In this document: piece after piece, positions 26,983 to 36,373 of the stretch | Numbering within the stretch: the stretch's first letter is position 1 | Layout: each line of letters begins with the position of its first letter | Assembly (NCBI GenBank): GCA_023137315.1 | Contig: JAGLPP010000071.1 | Location: forward strand, 1 to 64,000 | Length of the DNA stretch: 64,000 nucleotides | Direction of reading: 5' to 3' | Source: Bacteriovoracaceae bacterium | GTDB lineage: Bacteria; Bdellovibrionota; Bacteriovoracia; Bacteriovoracales; Bacteriovoracaceae | Position numbers and translations under genes: made by a program | Notes under the pieces: generated by a model | Database searches by the model: none | What the model saw: only the letters and a program-made list of their open reading frames with translations | Told to the model about the DNA's origin: nothing

Positions 26983-28291
26983 CTTGCCACTCCTGGTTGA
27001 AGTATGAAGAATAAATCTCTTTAAAAAGATGTGAAAATCCATTTTCTCCCTTGAAAGGTGCTTTTTTATTTGAAATATAAGCCGCATGAAGTTTTGCCAG
27101 AAGAGTGTTGAATGAATCAAAGTGTGGAGGAGTTTTTTCATGAAACTCTCTTAGCTTTATTGCAACTTTTTCAATTGAGAGTGAATTTGCAGCATGTTTC
27201 GCGTCTTGTTTTCTTTTTTCCTGATTGTACGAATTTTTTAATGTTGTAATCATCGCTTTTATGGCGAAACCGAAAATCGGAAGGATCATCTTATTTTGTA
27301 TATCTACAGGAATCAGTTTGCATGCGTTTTTATTAATTGTTTCAAAGGACGCATAACCGGCCCAATCCGAAAGAAGCAGTGGACATCCTGAACACATTGC
27401 CTCGGCTGGTGACATTCCAAAATCCTCGTCATTATGGGTGCTGAGACTTATAAAGCAGTCTGCGGCATTATAGATTTCTCTTAATTTCTCATTTTCCAGA
27501 TTCCCTGCATATTGAATATACTTGCTGTTTTTGTGGAGGATTTTATTTTCAAGTACGTTCGAAAAAGTGGTAAAAAAACTTCCGGGAAATCCACTTTCAC
27601 CGATATATGGTATTCCTATATCATCAACACCGCCGGCAATTATTAAATGTGATTTTCTGGAAATATTGTATTCCTGAAGAAAACCGAAGATCGAGATAAG
27701 CTGTAATACATTTTTTTGAATTGAAAGTCTTCCAGTATAGAGGAACATGAAATCATCCTTGCCGATCCCCAGCTCTTTTCTGATTTCCTCCCTATTGGTG
27801 GAATCAAAATAGAAGACATCATTATTTACAGGAAATGGCAGGTAGTGGATGCTTTTTTTGTTATCGTCGTCGGAATTGATAAAACTGCTAATGAGTTTAA
27901 CCTGTCTTTCGGAGGCACAAAAAAATGTTGTTTGCGCCTTTTGCAGTATGTGTTCAACTTCAAGCCAATCGGAGGGTTTAAGGGTAAAATCTCCATAAAC
28001 ATGAAAATAGAACTCTGGTCGGTTTTCGTCGTACAAAAGATCAAGAGATTTCAATAAAAATCCTGGATGCGGATGATGGTCAATAAAAACAATTTTTTCA
28101 GGGTGATAATCAAAAATTTCATTGGCAACTTGTCCAGTTTCATACTGATTCATACTGGTATCAGTGTGAAAAATCCGGATTTTGGAGTCTGGGAAAGCAA
28201 TTCTATACATCTGTTCCAGATTGGCAGTTATACTCTGACAACTAATCCATGATGATTTTTTTTTCTTGCGAATAATTGCAATAGAGTTCAT
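26972..28291 (-). CDS. GT4-family glycosyltransferase
   Basis: A 439-aa GT-B glycosyltransferase. The C-terminal nucleotide-sugar domain has FLYTGRLSIQKNVLQLI, YIQYAGNLENEKLREIYNAADCFISLS and the E-x7-E segment EDFGMSPAEAMCSGCPLLLSDWAGYAS, as in GT4 retaining enzymes. The N-terminal acceptor domain is less conserved (IVFIDHHPHPGFLL). It transfers sugars from a nucleotide donor in the cytoplasm. The ATG at 28291 has GGAG about 10 bases upstream. It lies 59 bases from the carbamoyltransferase on the same strand; its end overlaps the next gene. Confidence 0.85.
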   Translation of the reverse strand: MNSIAIIRKKKKSSWISCQSITANLEQMYRIAFPDSKIRIFHTDTSMNQYETGQVANEIFDYHPEKIVFIDHHPHPGFLLKSLDLLYDENRPEFYFHVYGDFTLKPSDWLEVEHILQKAQTTFFCASERQVKLISSFINSDDDNKKSIHYLPFPVNNDVFYFDSTNREEIRKELGIGKDDFMFLYTGRLSIQKNVLQLISIFGFLQEYNISRKSHLIIAGGVDDIGIPYIGESGFPGSFFTTFSNVLENKILHKNSKYIQYAGNLENEKLREIYNAADCFISLSTHNDEDFGMSPAEAMCSGCPLLLSDWAGYASFETINKNACKLIPVDIQNKMILPIFGFAIKAMITTLKNSYNQEKRKQDAKHAANSLSIEKVAIKLREFHEKTPPHFDSFNTLLAKLHAAYISNKKAPFKGENGFSHLFKEIYSSYFNQEWQDEK

Positions 28292-28350
28292 ATAAAATTA
28301 TCTCCGAAGGTCCAAATCATTTTTTCGTAATTCTACTGTAATAAGTTCGT

Positions 28351-30072
28351 TTAAGAAAGATTTTTGGCAACGATGTAGTTGCCAATTACCAAATTATCCA
28401 CGTTGCAGTGATCCAAAAAATTCCTGGCATCAACTATGTTTTCAACAATAGGTTCACCCATAACGTTCAAACTTGTGTTCAAAACAGCATACAATCCTGT
28501 TTTTTCCCCAACCTTTTTAATTAATGCGTGAAATAGTTTGTTTTGGCCAACGCTAACAACTTGTATTCTTGATGTTCCGTCAATATGGGTTACTTCCTTG
28601 AAGGTTTCTCTGAAGTTATCCCTGGTATCAACAGCAAAGGACATATAGGGATTTTGAAAATTTTTTGGGATATCAAAATATTCCCTGCATTTTTCCATGT
28701 TAACCGAGCAACCATATGGTCTGAAGTCTTCCCGGTATTTTACGTGTTGATTCAAATAATTTTTCAGATCATGTTTATCGACTCTTGCCAATATACTCCG
28801 GTTGCCAAGAGCGCGTGGACCAGCTTCACTTCTTCCTTGAAACCAGGCCAGAATTTTACCTTGTGCTATAAGTTCCGCTGAGTCCTCTGCAATATTATCG
28901 TGTTTTGTTATCCGGTACCCGTCAAAAGTTGTTTTAATTTGCAAATCGGATGGGACAGATGAACTCGCACCAAAATATCCATGCTGATTTTCATGGGGGG
29001 TAAGACGCCACGGATGATCACAATAATAGAGCGCTAGTGCCGCACCAATGCCGATACATTCATCACCGGGATTTGGAGGGACATAAATATTTTTAAAGAT
29101 GTTCTTTTTCAGAAGCCTCATATTACTGACGCAATTGAGGGCACATCCTCCGGTAATAATAAGATTTGTAATATTTGGAATGAGCTTCGTAATATCACTT
29201 CCCAATAGTATCAATTTTTCTTCGAATAGTTTTTGGATACTGGCAGCAATATCCTGATAGTGTTTCAAATGTGGGGATTCTTCCCATTCCTTTTTTGATT
29301 TTCCACTAAATGAATTGTTCCAATCGAGAGATTCCAATAATTCCATCGAATTGTTGTATTCACCAGGTGTTCCCAAACCGGCCAGTGCCATGACTTTTCC
29401 AGCGGCCCTCTTGGAGTTGAATATATATTCCGCTACTTTTTCATAACATGTTCCAAGTCCATCACTATACCAATGCTTTGGAAATTTCTTTGATTGAAAA
29501 AATTGTTGCCAGTGTTTTTTTATCGTAGTGAGTTTTCCATGTTCAAGAAGGTAGATTGAATATTCTTCATTTTTTTGAAGATTTGTATTGTTAACAAATT
29601 TTCTTTCAGGATGGTTTTCGGGAATATCCTCTCCATGGGAGCCGGCACCATCAATGACCAAAATTGCTGTTCTTTCAAATGGCGACATAAATTTTGCAAT
29701 CATGGCATGACAGTAATGGTGTGGAAGGAATTTAATATCCGTGTTCAATCCAGATGAGTACTGCTCAAGTTCCACGGCCTTGACATGCTCGAAAAATGGT
29801 ATTGCCCTGTTTAATTGTTTTTCCCTGAAAAGTGGGGTTTTTACGTCGCGGTTTTCGGCAATTTCCAGTTTTCCACTCTCATGTTTCCCGTAATACTCTT
29901 TCCACATTTTGAGTGCATGTTCCGGCCAGCTTCCGTCCGCTTTTTTTCTGGAATGACGCTCGGAAGACCATAATTCAAGAGACTGTCCATCATTATGTAG
30001 TACACATACAGACGAATTGAAGGTGGTTTTGCCTAGTCCTAAATAGTATTTTTTATCAGTAGAGTGATTCAT
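28351..30072 (-). CDS. Carbamoyltransferase (NodU/CmcH family)
   Basis: A 573-aa enzyme of the NodU/CmcH/TobZ family, which transfers a carbamoyl group from carbamoyl phosphate through carbamoyl-AMP to a sugar or antibiotic hydroxyl. Visible motifs are YYLGLGKTTFNSSVCVLHN at the start, LPHHYCHAMIAKFMSPF, ILVIDGAGSHGED (Kae1-like ATP site), LIITGGCALNCVSN, GDECIGIGAAL, and the C-terminal (YrdC-like) GRSEAGPRALGNRSILARV and VLNTSLNVMGEPIV. The frame is open to 30183, but ATG 30072 gives the family length and leaves a divergent promoter region. It would decorate the exported glycan. Confidence 0.9.
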   Translation of the reverse strand: MNHSTDKKYYLGLGKTTFNSSVCVLHNDGQSLELWSSERHSRKKADGSWPEHALKMWKEYYGKHESGKLEIAENRDVKTPLFREKQLNRAIPFFEHVKAVELEQYSSGLNTDIKFLPHHYCHAMIAKFMSPFERTAILVIDGAGSHGEDIPENHPERKFVNNTNLQKNEEYSIYLLEHGKLTTIKKHWQQFFQSKKFPKHWYSDGLGTCYEKVAEYIFNSKRAAGKVMALAGLGTPGEYNNSMELLESLDWNNSFSGKSKKEWEESPHLKHYQDIAASIQKLFEEKLILLGSDITKLIPNITNLIITGGCALNCVSNMRLLKKNIFKNIYVPPNPGDECIGIGAALALYYCDHPWRLTPHENQHGYFGASSSVPSDLQIKTTFDGYRITKHDNIAEDSAELIAQGKILAWFQGRSEAGPRALGNRSILARVDKHDLKNYLNQHVKYREDFRPYGCSVNMEKCREYFDIPKNFQNPYMSFAVDTRDNFRETFKEVTHIDGTSRIQVVSVGQNKLFHALIKKVGEKTGLYAVLNTSLNVMGEPIVENIVDARNFLDHCNVDNLVIGNYIVAKNLS

Positions 30073-30186
30073 TACATAGTTTTCACCCAGTGTACTGTGC
30101 GTCTGATGTTGTGTCATTATCATATTGAGTGTGGATGACTCAATGTGCAAGGCCATGTGTAAAAAAATTCTATAAAAATACAAATA

Positions 30187-31305
30187 ATGAAAACTTCTTT
30201 GAAAGTTCCTTTTCTAAGTCTTGCCATCAATGACGACTTAAAACGTCAAAAACTTCTTGATAGAATAGACAGTGTTCTCAGGCGCGGAATTCTTATCGAC
30301 GGCCCTGAAATAGTTGAACTTGAAGAAAAACTTAGGATTATTACCGGTAGACAACATGCGTTGGTATGCAGTTCAGGAACCGGGGCACTCTATCTTGGAT
30401 ACAGGTCATTGCCCATTCCTCCAAAATCAGAAATTCTTATGCCGGCATTGTCCTGGATATCCACCGCGCAGTCTTGCATCATGGCAGGGCATATTCCTAA
30501 ATTTGTTGATTGTAACGAAAATTATCAAATGGACGTGAAACAGCTGGCCGGACAAATTACAGAAAAAACGAAGGCCATTGTTGTTGTTAATCTTTGTGGA
30601 ATGATGAGTGATATTGATAATATTTTACAATTGTGTGAAAAACATAATTTGTATCTTATTGAGGACGGTTCCCAGTCCTTTGGAAACCGGATTGGAATGT
30701 TAATTTCCGGTGGAATTGGAACTGTATCATGTTCAAGCCTTGGTGCGATGAAGGCATTTTCCGGAATTTGTGAAGGTGGTGTTGTTACAACGAATGTGGA
30801 AGAAATAGATCGCTTAATTAGAAAGTTACGCTATGTTGGAATGGAAAATAAAAACAATTCAGCGCATATCAGTTTGAATTTCAGGATGGATACGGTCAAT
30901 GCAGGTTGTCTGTTGGAAGAGATTGATTGTGTAGAGGAAATTTCCGATGCCAGAATCTCCCTTGCCAATTTATATTACGAAAAGCTGTGCAATATTGCGA
31001 ATTATATTCCAAAACCAGTTATAACTGAAATTCCGTATAATTTCCCCTGTCGTTTTGAGAAAGACCGGGAGTTGGAGCAATTTCTTTTAAAAAAAGAAAT
31101 CGAAGTAAAAAGATTTTCAAGTCACTATATGCCAGGACATGATTCCATCGTCGATTATTGTTCCAGGCACAACTTGATTTTGCCGGTTTTTTCCTGTGAA
31201 AAACTTATTAGTGAAACCCTGCTTCTTCCTTTTCATCAGTGTATAACTGTAGAACAGGCAGATTATGTTTGTGACTCTATTTTTGATTTTTTTAAAAACC
31301 AGTAG
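30187..31305 (+). CDS. DegT/DnrJ/EryC1/StrS aminotransferase
   Basis: A 372-aa PLP-dependent sugar aminotransferase. It has VPFLSLAINDDL, GPEIVELEEKL, LVCSSGTGALYLGYRSL, ILMPALSWISTAQS, LIEDGSQSFG and the PLP lysine K189 in SLGAMKAFSGICEGGVV. Such enzymes make amino-deoxy nucleotide sugars from keto sugars. It starts the plus-strand operon running to the ABC exporter and is followed by the double glycosyltransferase after 12 bases. The C-terminus is about 20 residues shorter than in large family members, but the core is intact. Confidence 0.88.
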   Translation: MKTSLKVPFLSLAINDDLKRQKLLDRIDSVLRRGILIDGPEIVELEEKLRIITGRQHALVCSSGTGALYLGYRSLPIPPKSEILMPALSWISTAQSCIMAGHIPKFVDCNENYQMDVKQLAGQITEKTKAIVVVNLCGMMSDIDNILQLCEKHNLYLIEDGSQSFGNRIGMLISGGIGTVSCSSLGAMKAFSGICEGGVVTTNVEEIDRLIRKLRYVGMENKNNSAHISLNFRMDTVNAGCLLEEIDCVEEISDARISLANLYYEKLCNIANYIPKPVITEIPYNFPCRFEKDRELEQFLLKKEIEVKRFSSHYMPGHDSIVDYCSRHNLILPVFSCEKLISETLLLPFHQCITVEQADYVCDSIFDFFKNQ

Positions 31306-31317
31306 ATAGGAATGAAA

Positions 31318-34137
31318 ATGAATATTCTGGTGTTAACAACGAGGGAAAATTTTGTTTGGACAAGTATGCAGGAAATTATTCCAGGTATTGAGTCGTTGTG
31401 GTTGAATTTTGGAAAGCGAAATCATCAGGTGGAATGTCTTAATGTGGATGAACTTGATATTAAGCGTGATATGCCTAAATTTATACAAGCCGATATCATG
31501 GTTCTTACCGCCTTTAATTTGAATATTGTCCGCGCAGCTCAACTGGCAAGAAAAGTTTTGAATCTCGACAGTGTTTTTTATGTTTATTTGCATAATATGG
31601 CCACTATCTCGTGCTGGCCGTTTCATGAATGGGGAGCGTCGGATCTGTTTAACGAAAGGGATGTTTTTATTTCAACCTGTTCAAGGGATGCTGAGCTGAT
31701 AAAAAGAACTTACAAGGAACTTAATGTTCTTGTTCTGCCGTTTTATGTATCTGAGGAGGAAATAACAAGTGGAGAATGTAATAGTGATAGTCCATTTGTA
31801 TATATAGGTAGAATTTCAGAGCAAAAAAATCTACATACTTTGCTTGTTGCCTATTCGCTGTTTTTGCATAATTCAGAAAGCAGACCCAAGCTGATTATAT
31901 TTGGTAAAGAGGACAACCTGGGAAGTCCCAATATGGGAACGAAGGGGGACGGTTATCTTTCAAAGCTAAAGACGTTTGTATCCGAATTGAAAATAGTGGA
32001 TCAAGTGGAATTTCGTGGATTTGTTTCAAGGGACAAAATTTACAAGGAATTGGATGAACAGGATTATATATTTGTTTCAGCGAGTCTTCACTCCGACGAA
32101 AATTTTGGAATGGCGGCCCTTCGCTCATTATTGTCAGGCAAGAGATGTTTATTAAGTGATTGGGGTGGGCATTCCGATTATGTCCGGTATTTTGCTGAGA
32201 ATCTTCATCTTGTTCCAGTCCGAAAATCGGAAACCGGCCCTGTTCTTCATGTTGAGGAATTGATTCATGGAATGAATGTTATTACAGGGAAAAAGGCCAG
32301 CAAGGTAAAAACTCCTGAATATTACACACCGGATAAAATTTTAAACATTATTGAAGAGGATTTTAAGATCAGACGAAAGAACGCAAAGCTGGAGTTGACG
32401 GATCTGGCCTTGGAACTGTGGAAAAAGAGAAATTCCTTCAATGTTGGTTCCGATTGTGTTGACGAAAGTCCGTATCACAGGGGGACACGGATTTTTGATA
32501 ATTATAATGATAAAAACAGTCATATCTTTTTTCAGGCCTATGGAATGAAATCTGAATTTTTGTTTACTCCACGTGAGCGGGAGACTTATTTTTTGGTTCC
32601 ATGGGCAATGATTGAACAGGGAAATATTGTCATTTCAGATCCGCATAAGGGTAATTATTCTTTTAAAATTGGTCAGGGAAATTATTTGCTTAAAAGTTTT
32701 GGCGAAAAAAAGTGTTATGTCAGTTTGGATTTTATATCAAAGTTGGTTTCGCTCGGTGTTGCTTTAAAATGGGGGTTCGATATTGATATATCCAGGTTTG
32801 CAGGAGATCGTTGTCAGACAAGCATTGATATTTTGAAGGTGAAAGTTACAAATTTTTTTGAAGAGAATAAATTAAATCGTCCTTATTTTGCTGACGACCT
32901 TATGGAATTTGGCGGTAATAATGTTACAGAGGATGTGGTTTTGTTCGGTGGATATTTTCCAAGGTTTTTGGAGTCTGGAAACTGGCCGTTTGAAAACATA
33001 AGATTTTGGGTGATATGCCAAAGCATTAAAGAGGTTCTGACAGAGATCTTTAAAATACCGTCAAAGAGTGTATCCGTTATTCCAAGGGAAAAGCTCTTTT
33101 CTGTTAAATCGACAAAATTTCCAGATACATTGGACGGTCTTACGTTTGTTCATGCAGGCAGGATATCGGCGGTAAAAAATATTGAGTTGTTAATCTGGAC
33201 TGTTTATCAACTTCAAAAATCATACAATAAAAATGTGAAGCTTCAATTAATAGGTGCATTTGATGATAGTACACACGATTACTGGGGAGTTCCCGACAAT
33301 CATGATTATGAAAAACATGTTAAACATCTTATTGATGAATTGGACTGGAATGAAAAACCAATCTTGTGCAGGATGGTCGGCCATGATCAGTGGATAAAAT
33401 TGCTGGACAAGGATTCAGTTTTTGTAAGCTTGTCTTCATATCTTTCGGAGGATTTTGCGGTAAGTGTGGCACAGGCCATGGAGGCGGGATTTCCATGTAT
33501 ATTATCGGATTGGGGAGGGCATCGTGACACTGAGTCCGAACAGGTTTTAAAAATCCCCGCAAATTTAATAGTGCCCATCTTGAAACAGGTGTCGTTATAC
33601 AAGTTATCTGGATTGAAAATTGCAAAATGGATATTGGAAAACAGTCCTTGTCCTGAAAAAAAATTAAAGCAGAAAATGAGATTTCCGGAATCTTTAAGTA
33701 GATCCTCGTTGGACGGGATTCGTAGAACATTCGTGAAAAAATGGGGTGCAACATGTTTGCATGCGGCAAGGGGAAAGGGATGGATGTTCGCCGAAACCGA
33801 AAGTGGAAAACGGTTTTATGGTAAGCTGATTAGTGTTTTGGGAAATTTTAACGACGGGAAATATACAGTTCTGATTATAAAAGAGGGTATAAAGCATTTT
33901 ATGGATATTCCAGCTTCGGTGGAAAAATTTTTTGAAGATGAGAATTGCCCTTCCAATTACTTTATTCTAACAGTGACGGAGCTTGTCTCTAAAATTGGAA
34001 TAATAAAACTTCAAAATACATCGCAACTTGTTTTTACTTTCCCCAGGGAAAGAAATGAAAAGATTTATGAGTTTGCAGAAAATATACTTGGAAAAGGAAA
34101 TGTCAGTCAGCAACAACGATATATTAACGAGTCTTGA
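31318..34137 (+). CDS. Bifunctional protein with two GT4 glycosyltransferase modules
   Basis: A 939-aa protein built of two GT-B units. The first (about residues 1-380) shows FVYIGRISEQKNLHTLL, LIIFGKEDNLGSPN and SDENFGMAALRSLLSGKRCLLSDWGG. The second (about 540-800) shows VHAGRISAVKNIELLIWTVY, QLIGAFDD and EDFAVSVAQAMEAGFPCILSDWGG. The linker is about 160 residues. Each module keeps the acidic E-x7-E-like region, so the enzyme may add two sugars in succession. ATG 31318 is preferred (TAGGA 6 bases upstream) over 31312. The end overlaps the next radical SAM gene by 83 bases. Confidence 0.82.
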   Translation: MNILVLTTRENFVWTSMQEIIPGIESLWLNFGKRNHQVECLNVDELDIKRDMPKFIQADIMVLTAFNLNIVRAAQLARKVLNLDSVFYVYLHNMATISCWPFHEWGASDLFNERDVFISTCSRDAELIKRTYKELNVLVLPFYVSEEEITSGECNSDSPFVYIGRISEQKNLHTLLVAYSLFLHNSESRPKLIIFGKEDNLGSPNMGTKGDGYLSKLKTFVSELKIVDQVEFRGFVSRDKIYKELDEQDYIFVSASLHSDENFGMAALRSLLSGKRCLLSDWGGHSDYVRYFAENLHLVPVRKSETGPVLHVEELIHGMNVITGKKASKVKTPEYYTPDKILNIIEEDFKIRRKNAKLELTDLALELWKKRNSFNVGSDCVDESPYHRGTRIFDNYNDKNSHIFFQAYGMKSEFLFTPRERETYFLVPWAMIEQGNIVISDPHKGNYSFKIGQGNYLLKSFGEKKCYVSLDFISKLVSLGVALKWGFDIDISRFAGDRCQTSIDILKVKVTNFFEENKLNRPYFADDLMEFGGNNVTEDVVLFGGYFPRFLESGNWPFENIRFWVICQSIKEVLTEIFKIPSKSVSVIPREKLFSVKSTKFPDTLDGLTFVHAGRISAVKNIELLIWTVYQLQKSYNKNVKLQLIGAFDDSTHDYWGVPDNHDYEKHVKHLIDELDWNEKPILCRMVGHDQWIKLLDKDSVFVSLSSYLSEDFAVSVAQAMEAGFPCILSDWGGHRDTESEQVLKIPANLIVPILKQVSLYKLSGLKIAKWILENSPCPEKKLKQKMRFPESLSRSSLDGIRRTFVKKWGATCLHAARGKGWMFAETESGKRFYGKLISVLGNFNDGKYTVLIIKEGIKHFMDIPASVEKFFEDENCPSNYFILTVTELVSKIGIIKLQNTSQLVFTFPRERNEKIYEFAENILGKGNVSQQQRYINES

Positions 34138-34870
34138 AAGGGGAATCTTTTCGGAGATTGAATTTGAGATTAATCATAATTGCAACAGGGCCTGTGGTTA
34201 TTGTCCAAACCTTAAATACGAGCGTATGGAAAAAGGGGAAATGGCCCCGGAATTATTTGAAAAAATTATGATTCAACTCAGGGAGATTGGTTTTAAAGGC
34301 AGGGTTTCCTACCATTTTTATAATGAGCCGTTATTATGCAATAATTTGGATAAATTTATAAGGATGACCGGGGAATATCTTCCCGACTCAGTCAGCTATC
34401 TTTACAGTAATGGCACCCTGTTGACGAAAAAACGTTTTGTTCAACTTACACAAGCCGGTCTGGATAAATTCCATATTACAAAACATGAAAATGTTGGAGA
34501 AAATTACGTATTTGAAAAAGTGTACAATGGACTTCCGCAGGAACTGAAAAAGTTGGTGTTTTATGAGGATTTCAAGGATGTTGAATACAGTAACAGGGGA
34601 GGGCTTTTGCCAGATATAAAAAATGAATGGCCGGAGAACTTGCCTTGTTTTATACCTTTGCGCCTTGTGACGGTGACTCTTAAAGGCAATGTTCTTCCCT
34701 GCTATGAGGATTTTTTCCAGGTTTTAAGTATGGGAAATGTAAACGACGAGCATATTTTGGATATTTGGAATTCAAATAAATACAGGGAATTTCGGGAAAA
34801 TTTAAGACAAAAAGGTAACCGTAACAAGTATGATATATGTCGAAATTGCAATAATTTCAAAATAACGTAA
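34055..34870 (+). CDS. Radical SAM/SPASM-domain protein
   Basis: A 271-aa radical SAM enzyme with cluster motif CNRACGYC (EINHNCNRACGYCPN) and a short C-terminal SPASM-like part (LPCYEDFFQVLSMGNV... IWNSNKYREFRENL ... CRNCNNF). SPASM proteins use auxiliary Fe-S clusters, usually to modify peptides or sugars. ATG 34055 has AGGGA 5 bases upstream; it lies inside the end of the glycosyltransferase gene. A later ATG at 34100 has a poor ribosome site. It overlaps the next gene by one base and is clearly coupled to it. Confidence 0.75.
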   Translation: MKRFMSLQKIYLEKEMSVSNNDILTSLERGIFSEIEFEINHNCNRACGYCPNLKYERMEKGEMAPELFEKIMIQLREIGFKGRVSYHFYNEPLLCNNLDKFIRMTGEYLPDSVSYLYSNGTLLTKKRFVQLTQAGLDKFHITKHENVGENYVFEKVYNGLPQELKKLVFYEDFKDVEYSNRGGLLPDIKNEWPENLPCFIPLRLVTVTLKGNVLPCYEDFFQVLSMGNVNDEHILDIWNSNKYREFRENLRQKGNRNKYDICRNCNNFKIT

Positions 34871-36003
34871 TGATGAAAAAAAGTAATAAATATAAAATAG
34901 TTCAGGAGCTGGAAGCTGAACATATAAAAGCACGATATCGTGATCTGGGATTGCCTGAAAATTTTTGTCCTGTTCCGTTTACCACCATAATCGCCGAGCC
35001 TGATGGAAAAATTGGAAGCTGTCGCTTGAAAGGTTCCGGGTTTTCCATAGGAGATATTCGAGAGAAATCCATGGAGGAAATCTGGAATGATGAATTTATC
35101 AGAAAGTGGCGAAGGGAGTTTTTGACCGGTAAGGTTGAGATATGTGCCAGGGAAATCAAGCATAGAGGGTGCAATCTGTGCAGTGAGAACAACAAGTTGC
35201 TTGATTTCACGGATTTTAGCGAATTTCAGAAAAAACCCATCGTAAAATTTACGGCGAATTTTAACGGATTTTGCAATCTTCGTTGTCAGACTTGTCATAT
35301 TTGGCAAATGCCAAACGGACTCTACGATAAAATAAATTTTTGGGAAAAGGCGGAAAAGGATATTTTTCCGTACATAAGAGAGATTGATTTTCTCTCTGGT
35401 GAACCATTTTTACAGTCGGATACATTCAGACTTATAGATATGATTGTTCCAATGAATCCGGATTGCAGATGGTTATTCACCACTAATGCGCATTACAAGT
35501 TAGAAAATAAGCTGGAAGATTATTTGGACAGGTTGGTAATCAAGGGTATTATGATCAGTATTGATAGTTTTGAACCGGGAAATTTTTCAAAAATCCGCAA
35601 AAACGGTAATTTGGATCAGGTCTTGGAAACCACCTCTGCGATCAATAATTATCGAAATTCTAGAGAGAAAAGAGGTCTGGAGAGGTTTCCCATCCAGCTT
35701 GGATTTTTATTTCAGAAGGATAATTGGCATGAGCTTGGATCGGCACTTGATTATTGTGAAAAAATGAATTTCAGACCCCATATTCAATATTGTTATGAGC
35801 CCGTAGAGTATTCGGTTCTTGATTTTGATATTGAAAAACAAAAAGAGATACTTTATTGGTATCTGAATAATTTGAGTTGGGAGCATATTGAAATGGGGAT
35901 CAGGGCCATTACTCCAACCTTGTATAAGCTGGAAGAGATAGATCGCGCTGATTTTCTTATGAGATTGAGGAAGAAAAAACTCGCAGAGGCGAAAGATGAT
36001 TGA
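34870..36003 (+). CDS. Radical SAM protein with N-terminal twitch/SPASM-like domain
   Basis: A 377-aa protein in which the cysteine-rich auxiliary domain comes first. It begins with FCPVPFTTIIAEPDGKIGSC, then SIGDIREKSMEEIWNDEF and C-x2-C in GCNLCSEN (about residues 33-110). The radical SAM core follows with CNLRCQTCH (FNGFCNLRCQTCHIWQ) and EIDFLSGEPFL. This permuted order matches the 'N-terminal twitch' radical SAM type, also seen in the protein at 38988. It overlaps neighbours on both sides (1 and 8 bases). The substrate is unknown; a peptide or lipid-linked sugar is possible. Confidence 0.78.
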   Translation: MMKKSNKYKIVQELEAEHIKARYRDLGLPENFCPVPFTTIIAEPDGKIGSCRLKGSGFSIGDIREKSMEEIWNDEFIRKWRREFLTGKVEICAREIKHRGCNLCSENNKLLDFTDFSEFQKKPIVKFTANFNGFCNLRCQTCHIWQMPNGLYDKINFWEKAEKDIFPYIREIDFLSGEPFLQSDTFRLIDMIVPMNPDCRWLFTTNAHYKLENKLEDYLDRLVIKGIMISIDSFEPGNFSKIRKNGNLDQVLETTSAINNYRNSREKRGLERFPIQLGFLFQKDNWHELGSALDYCEKMNFRPHIQYCYEPVEYSVLDFDIEKQKEILYWYLNNLSWEHIEMGIRAITPTLYKLEEIDRADFLMRLRKKKLAEAKDD

Positions 36004-36373
36004 TTTTTCAAACGTTGATGAAATTACCTTTAATCAATTAAAGGAAGTGCTTGCGAAAAGGGGACGTTTGCCAATCAGGGTTGTGACCAGTTCAATGGAA
36101 CCTGTTATTATGGCAGGAGATACGCTGGAAGTTGTCAGCAAAACGGATGAGCTTAAAAAGTTTGATATAATTGTTTTTTGGAGAGACAGCAAACTTGTAG
36201 TACATTATATATGGGGAAAAAATTTTTTGCAGGGTGTGAGCTATACCACCCGTTCCCTGGAGATGCCCAACCACAACGAATTACCTGTGCCTGAGTGTAA
36301 TATTCTGGGATATGCGGATGGGGTGAATATTGGTTTTTGGACTCGTGTAAGGTTACAATTGTTTTATGGATAA
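35996..36373 (+). CDS. S24/S26-family-like peptidase fold protein
   Basis: A 125-aa protein with the signal-peptidase/LexA beta-fold signature: S33 in VVTSSMEPVIMAGDTLEV (S26: G.SM.P.l..GD), then FDIIVFWRDSKLVVHYIW and a C-terminal GYADGVN. The usual catalytic Lys segment is not obvious and there is no membrane anchor, so activity is uncertain. Similar small S24/S26 proteins occur in modified-peptide and export clusters. It overlaps the upstream radical SAM gene by 8 bases and the ABC permease gene by 8 bases, tying it to export. Confidence 0.65.
   Translation: MIDFSNVDEITFNQLKEVLAKRGRLPIRVVTSSMEPVIMAGDTLEVVSKTDELKKFDIIVFWRDSKLVVHYIWGKNFLQGVSYTTRSLEMPNHNELPVPECNILGYADGVNIGFWTRVRLQLFYG

Noticed and set aside
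34702-35307. Minus-strand frame of 201 codons over two radical SAM genes
   Set aside because: It crosses the junction of two well-supported plus-strand genes and has no motifs of its own.
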